This document shows, piece by piece, positions 61,817 to 64,000 of a stretch of DNA of 64,000 nucleotides (the stretch's first letter is position 1; each line of letters starts with the position of its first letter). The DNA comes from Microtetraspora niveoalba (lineage in GTDB: Bacteria; Actinomycetota; Actinomycetes; Streptosporangiales; Streptosporangiaceae). The position numbers and the translations under genes were made by a program. The stretch spans positions 62,001-126,000 of the forward strand of contig NZ_BBYM01000009.1 in NCBI RefSeq assembly GCF_001570405.1, written 5' to 3'. The notes beneath the pieces were generated by a model that made no database searches, was not told the DNA's origin, and was given only the letters and a program-made list of their open reading frames with translations.

Positions 61817-62368
61817 TCAGAAGGCGGGGAGAACGGGCGGGCCGCGCCGTACCAGCGCGTGCCTGAGCACCCGGCCGGTCAGCCGCGTGGGCGCGGCCGC
61901 GGCGCGGGGGAGCGGGACGAGCGGCGCGGCGGGCAGTCGCGCCGGGGCGAGCAGGCGCAGCGCGGACGCGCCCAGCCTGCGGAGCAGGGACCACAACGCG
62001 TTCTCGCCGCGCGCCAGCCACCACCCGGTGACCAGCGTGGCGACGAGGTGGGCGGCGACCATGCCCACGTCCACGCCGAGGCGGTGGGTGTGCGGCGGCA
62101 CGGCGAGGCCGTCCGGGACGGTGGCCCGGCCGAGCAGCAGGTGCAGGAAGAGCTGCGCTCCCGCGAGGAGGCCGGTGATGGCGGCGCGCGAGCGCTCGCG
62201 TCCGGCCAACGCGGCCGAGGCCGCCATGATGACCGTGCCGCCGACGGCGAGCGCGCCCGGCGTGGGCCCGGTCCCTCCGGCGAACCTGTGCGCGCAGACG
62301 CCGAGAACCACGCAGACGACCGAGAAGGCGGCGGCGCGGGCGAGACGCAGGGGGAGGCGGGCACGCAT
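61817..62368 (-). CDS. Membrane protein of the copper locus, unknown function
   Basis: 183 residues with about four membrane helices in the first 125 residues, then a basic Pro/Ala-rich tail (about 130-183). A His-rich patch, PPHTHRLGVDVGMVAAH, sits between helices 3 and 4 and might bind metal. It lies 100 bases upstream of ycnI on the same strand, so it is probably cotranscribed. I do not recognise a named family. ATG at 62368 preferred over a TTG three codons earlier. Confidence 0.78.
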   Translation of the reverse strand: MRARLPLRLARAAAFSVVCVVLGVCAHRFAGGTGPTPGALAVGGTVIMAASAALAGRERSRAAITGLLAGAQLFLHLLLGRATVPDGLAVPPHTHRLGVDVGMVAAHLVATLVTGWWLARGENALWSLLRRLGASALRLLAPARLPAAPLVPLPRAAAAPTRLTGRVLRHALVRRGPPVLPAF

Positions 62369-62622
62369 GACGCCCAAATGGTCTCACAGAGAGTCGCCGG
62401 GCCGTCTCTCCCCTGAACCTTTCATTTCCCGCGCTGGCCTGCGGGCGGATGAGCCGGGGGGCCCGTTTCCCGACGAAACCCTCGTCTCTGACGGCATGTG
62501 CGGACATACTCGGACCCGAGCGGTTTCCCTGCCGGGGACCGGGCCCGGGAACGCGGTTCGGGCGCCCGGCTCGGGTCCCGTGGCGACGACCCCCCATCGC
62601 GACGAACCGTGGCGAGGACACC

Positions 62623-64000
62623 GTGACGTCTCCCCCCGCACGTCCCGAGGAGCCCCCGGCGCAGGGCTCGCACGCCGTACACCCCGCACCGGGCGACGCG
62701 CCCCCGGCCTCCGCTCCGGCGGCCTCCATCACGGCGGTCGCCGCTCTGGTGGGCGTCGCCGCCTTCGCCGTGCTCGGGCTCGCCCTGTGGTTCGGCGGCG
62801 GCACGCCGCGCCCGCCGATCGAGGGGCTGCCCGCCCCCGACGTGGTCACGATGATCGGCCTCCCGGCCGTACGCGTGCTCCACGACGCCTGCGCCGCCGC
62901 GACCGTGGGAACACTGCTCGCCTCCCTGATGGGCCCGGCCGAGAGCGCGGGACGGATCGCGCGTTCGGCCGGGCCGTGGGCCCTCGGGTGGGCGGTGAGC
63001 GCGATGCTCACCGAAGTCCTCACGCTGTCGGACTTCCTGGCCCTGTCCGTGCCCGAGACGCTGAGCTCCGGGGTGCTGCCCACGTTCGTCCTGGACATCC
63101 CGCAGGGCCAGGCGTTCCTCGTCGTCGGCGTGCTCGCCCTGCTGGTCGCGGTCGGCGTGCGCGGGCCGCTCGGCGCCCTCGGCCGTACGGGACCGGCCGT
63201 GCTGACCGGGCTCGCGGTCGTCGCCGTGCTGCCTCCGGCGTACGTGGGGCACTCGGCCTCGGCGGCGGACCACAACCTCGCGGTCTCCAGCCTGATGTTG
63301 CACATCGCCGCGGTGACCCTGTGGGTCGGCGGCCTGTACGGGGTGGTCGCGCTGCTGCGCGGGCCGGTGCTCGCGGTGCGCCGGTTCAGCGCCCTCGCCC
63401 TGTGGTGCTTCGCGGCCGCCGGGTTCTCGGGGCTGGTCAACGCGTGGATCCGGCTCGGCGATCCGGTCCGGCTCCTCGACTCGCGGTACGGCCTGCTGCT
63501 CCTCGCCAAGATCGCGGCGCTGGCGGCGCTGGGCTGGTTCGGATGGCGGCACCGCCGCTCGACCATCGCCGCGCTGGAGAGCGGGCGCGGCTCGCGGCCG
63601 TTCCTGCGGCTGGCGGCGGCGGAGATCGCGGTGATGGCGGCGACGCTCGGACTGGCCGTGGCGCTGTCGCGCACGGCGCCGCCCCAGGCGGAGGGCGGCC
63701 TGGCCCACCAGCACGAGTTGCTCGGCTACGTCGTCGCGCCGCTCGTCCCCGGACGGCTGCTCACCGTTGTCCGGCCGGACCCGATCGTGCTCTTCGCCGT
63801 CGCGGGGGCGCTCGCCGCCTATCTGGTCGCGGTGCGGCGGACCGGCGGCCCGTGGCCCGTCCGGCGGATCGCCGCCTGGTCGGCGGGGGCGCTGGTCCTG
63901 CTGTACGCCCTCGTGGGAGGCGTGGCCGCGTACGGCCCGGCCGTCTTCTCGGCGCACGCGGCGCAGCTCGCGCTGGCGGGCACGGCCGGCCCGGCCCTGC
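62623..64000 (+). CDS. CopD / cytochrome c oxidase assembly (CtaG) fusion protein, 3'-truncated by window edge
   Basis: 459 visible residues after a GTG start (GAGGA upstream). A Pro-rich cytoplasmic start is followed by about eight membrane helices of the CopD type, with conserved His residues in AYVGHSASAADHN and SLMLHIAAVTLWVGGLYG. After about residue 350 the motif AHQHELLGYVVAPL begins a second membrane domain typical of caa3-CtaG, as in the fused CopD-CtaG proteins of actinomycetes. It moves copper across the membrane and helps load cytochrome oxidase. Divergent from the YcnI operon across about 250 bases, where GGACCCGAGC (62512-62521) has its inverted copy at 62569-62578. Confidence 0.9.
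   Translation, partial: MTSPPARPEEPPAQGSHAVHPAPGDAPPASAPAASITAVAALVGVAAFAVLGLALWFGGGTPRPPIEGLPAPDVVTMIGLPAVRVLHDACAAATVGTLLASLMGPAESAGRIARSAGPWALGWAVSAMLTEVLTLSDFLALSVPETLSSGVLPTFVLDIPQGQAFLVVGVLALLVAVGVRGPLGALGRTGPAVLTGLAVVAVLPPAYVGHSASAADHNLAVSSLMLHIAAVTLWVGGLYGVVALLRGPVLAVRRFSALALWCFAAAGFSGLVNAWIRLGDPVRLLDSRYGLLLLAKIAALAALGWFGWRHRRSTIAALESGRGSRPFLRLAAAEIAVMAATLGLAVALSRTAPPQAEGGLAHQHELLGYVVAPLVPGRLLTVVRPDPIVLFAVAGALAAYLVAVRRTGGPWPVRRIAAWSAGALVLLYALVGGVAAYGPAVFSAHAAQLALAGTAGPAL

Overview
This 64 kb window is uniformly very GC-rich, nearly every reading frame ends in G or C at third positions, and genes often start with GTG or overlap by four bases (ATGA/GTGA). Together with the gene families present (MacRS-type sensor pair, ECF42 sigma factor, large LuxR ATPase regulators, CopD-CtaG fusion, UTRA/GntR and RpiR regulators, secreted S8 and M14 peptidases), this points to a filamentous actinomycete chromosome, most likely Streptosporangiaceae or a close relative. 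I see no rRNA, tRNA, CRISPR array, transposase or phage gene.

Layout. 1-4.5 kb: a two-component pair (cut at the left edge), a rhodanese/TetR divergent pair with a clear operator, and a YCII-ECF42 sigma factor pair with a matching sigma-specific promoter. 4.7-9.3 kb: a small secreted protein, a NarL-type sensor/regulator pair with a palindrome in its divergent promoter, a membrane protein with a hexanucleotide-repeat acidic tail, and a CAP-domain remnant. 9.4-21.5 kb: a large secreted subtilase, a LuxR-type ATPase regulator, an RpiR regulator, a secreted M14 carboxypeptidase, a roughly 1.1 kb gene-free stretch, and an FAD monooxygenase. 21.6-25.9 kb: a tightly overlapped biotin-transport operon bioY - acyl-CoA ligase - thiolase - ecfA - ecfT, whose thiolase has Ser in place of one catalytic Cys. 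26.0-30.6 kb: a YiaAB-type protein, a MacR/MacS pair, and glycerol facilitator plus glycerol kinase.

30.6-40.4 kb holds the most interesting metabolic locus: a GntR/UTRA repressor, a promoter with an operator lying on +1, an Lsr/Rbs-type ABC transporter, an LsrF-like aldolase/thiolase, a GlpD-like flavin dehydrogenase and an FGGY kinase. This reads as uptake, phosphorylation, oxidation and C-C cleavage of an unidentified polyol or sugar. 40.4-47 kb: a deaminase, a second (CUT1) sugar ABC transporter, a cytoplasmic GH35 beta-galactosidase and a divergent AraC regulator. 47-52.9 kb: a MurG-like glycosyltransferase, a secreted 5'-nucleotidase, a DUF2804 protein, and a KhtT/KhtU-type cation:proton antiporter.

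52.9-55.3 kb is the most unusual DNA: two inverted arms of 569 bases each, built of 88-base tandem units and four copies of a 114-base element with its own terminal inverted repeats, enclosing a TetR gene and the stub of a DUF4267 membrane-protein gene. 55.3-64 kb: GNAT acetyltransferase, 2H phosphoesterase, AlkZ-like winged-helix protein, small-molecule kinase, a YdeP-type molybdopterin oxidoreductase, and a copper locus (YcnI, membrane protein, divergent CopD-CtaG running off the right edge). All functional calls come from reading translated sequence and motifs by eye; no database search was run.
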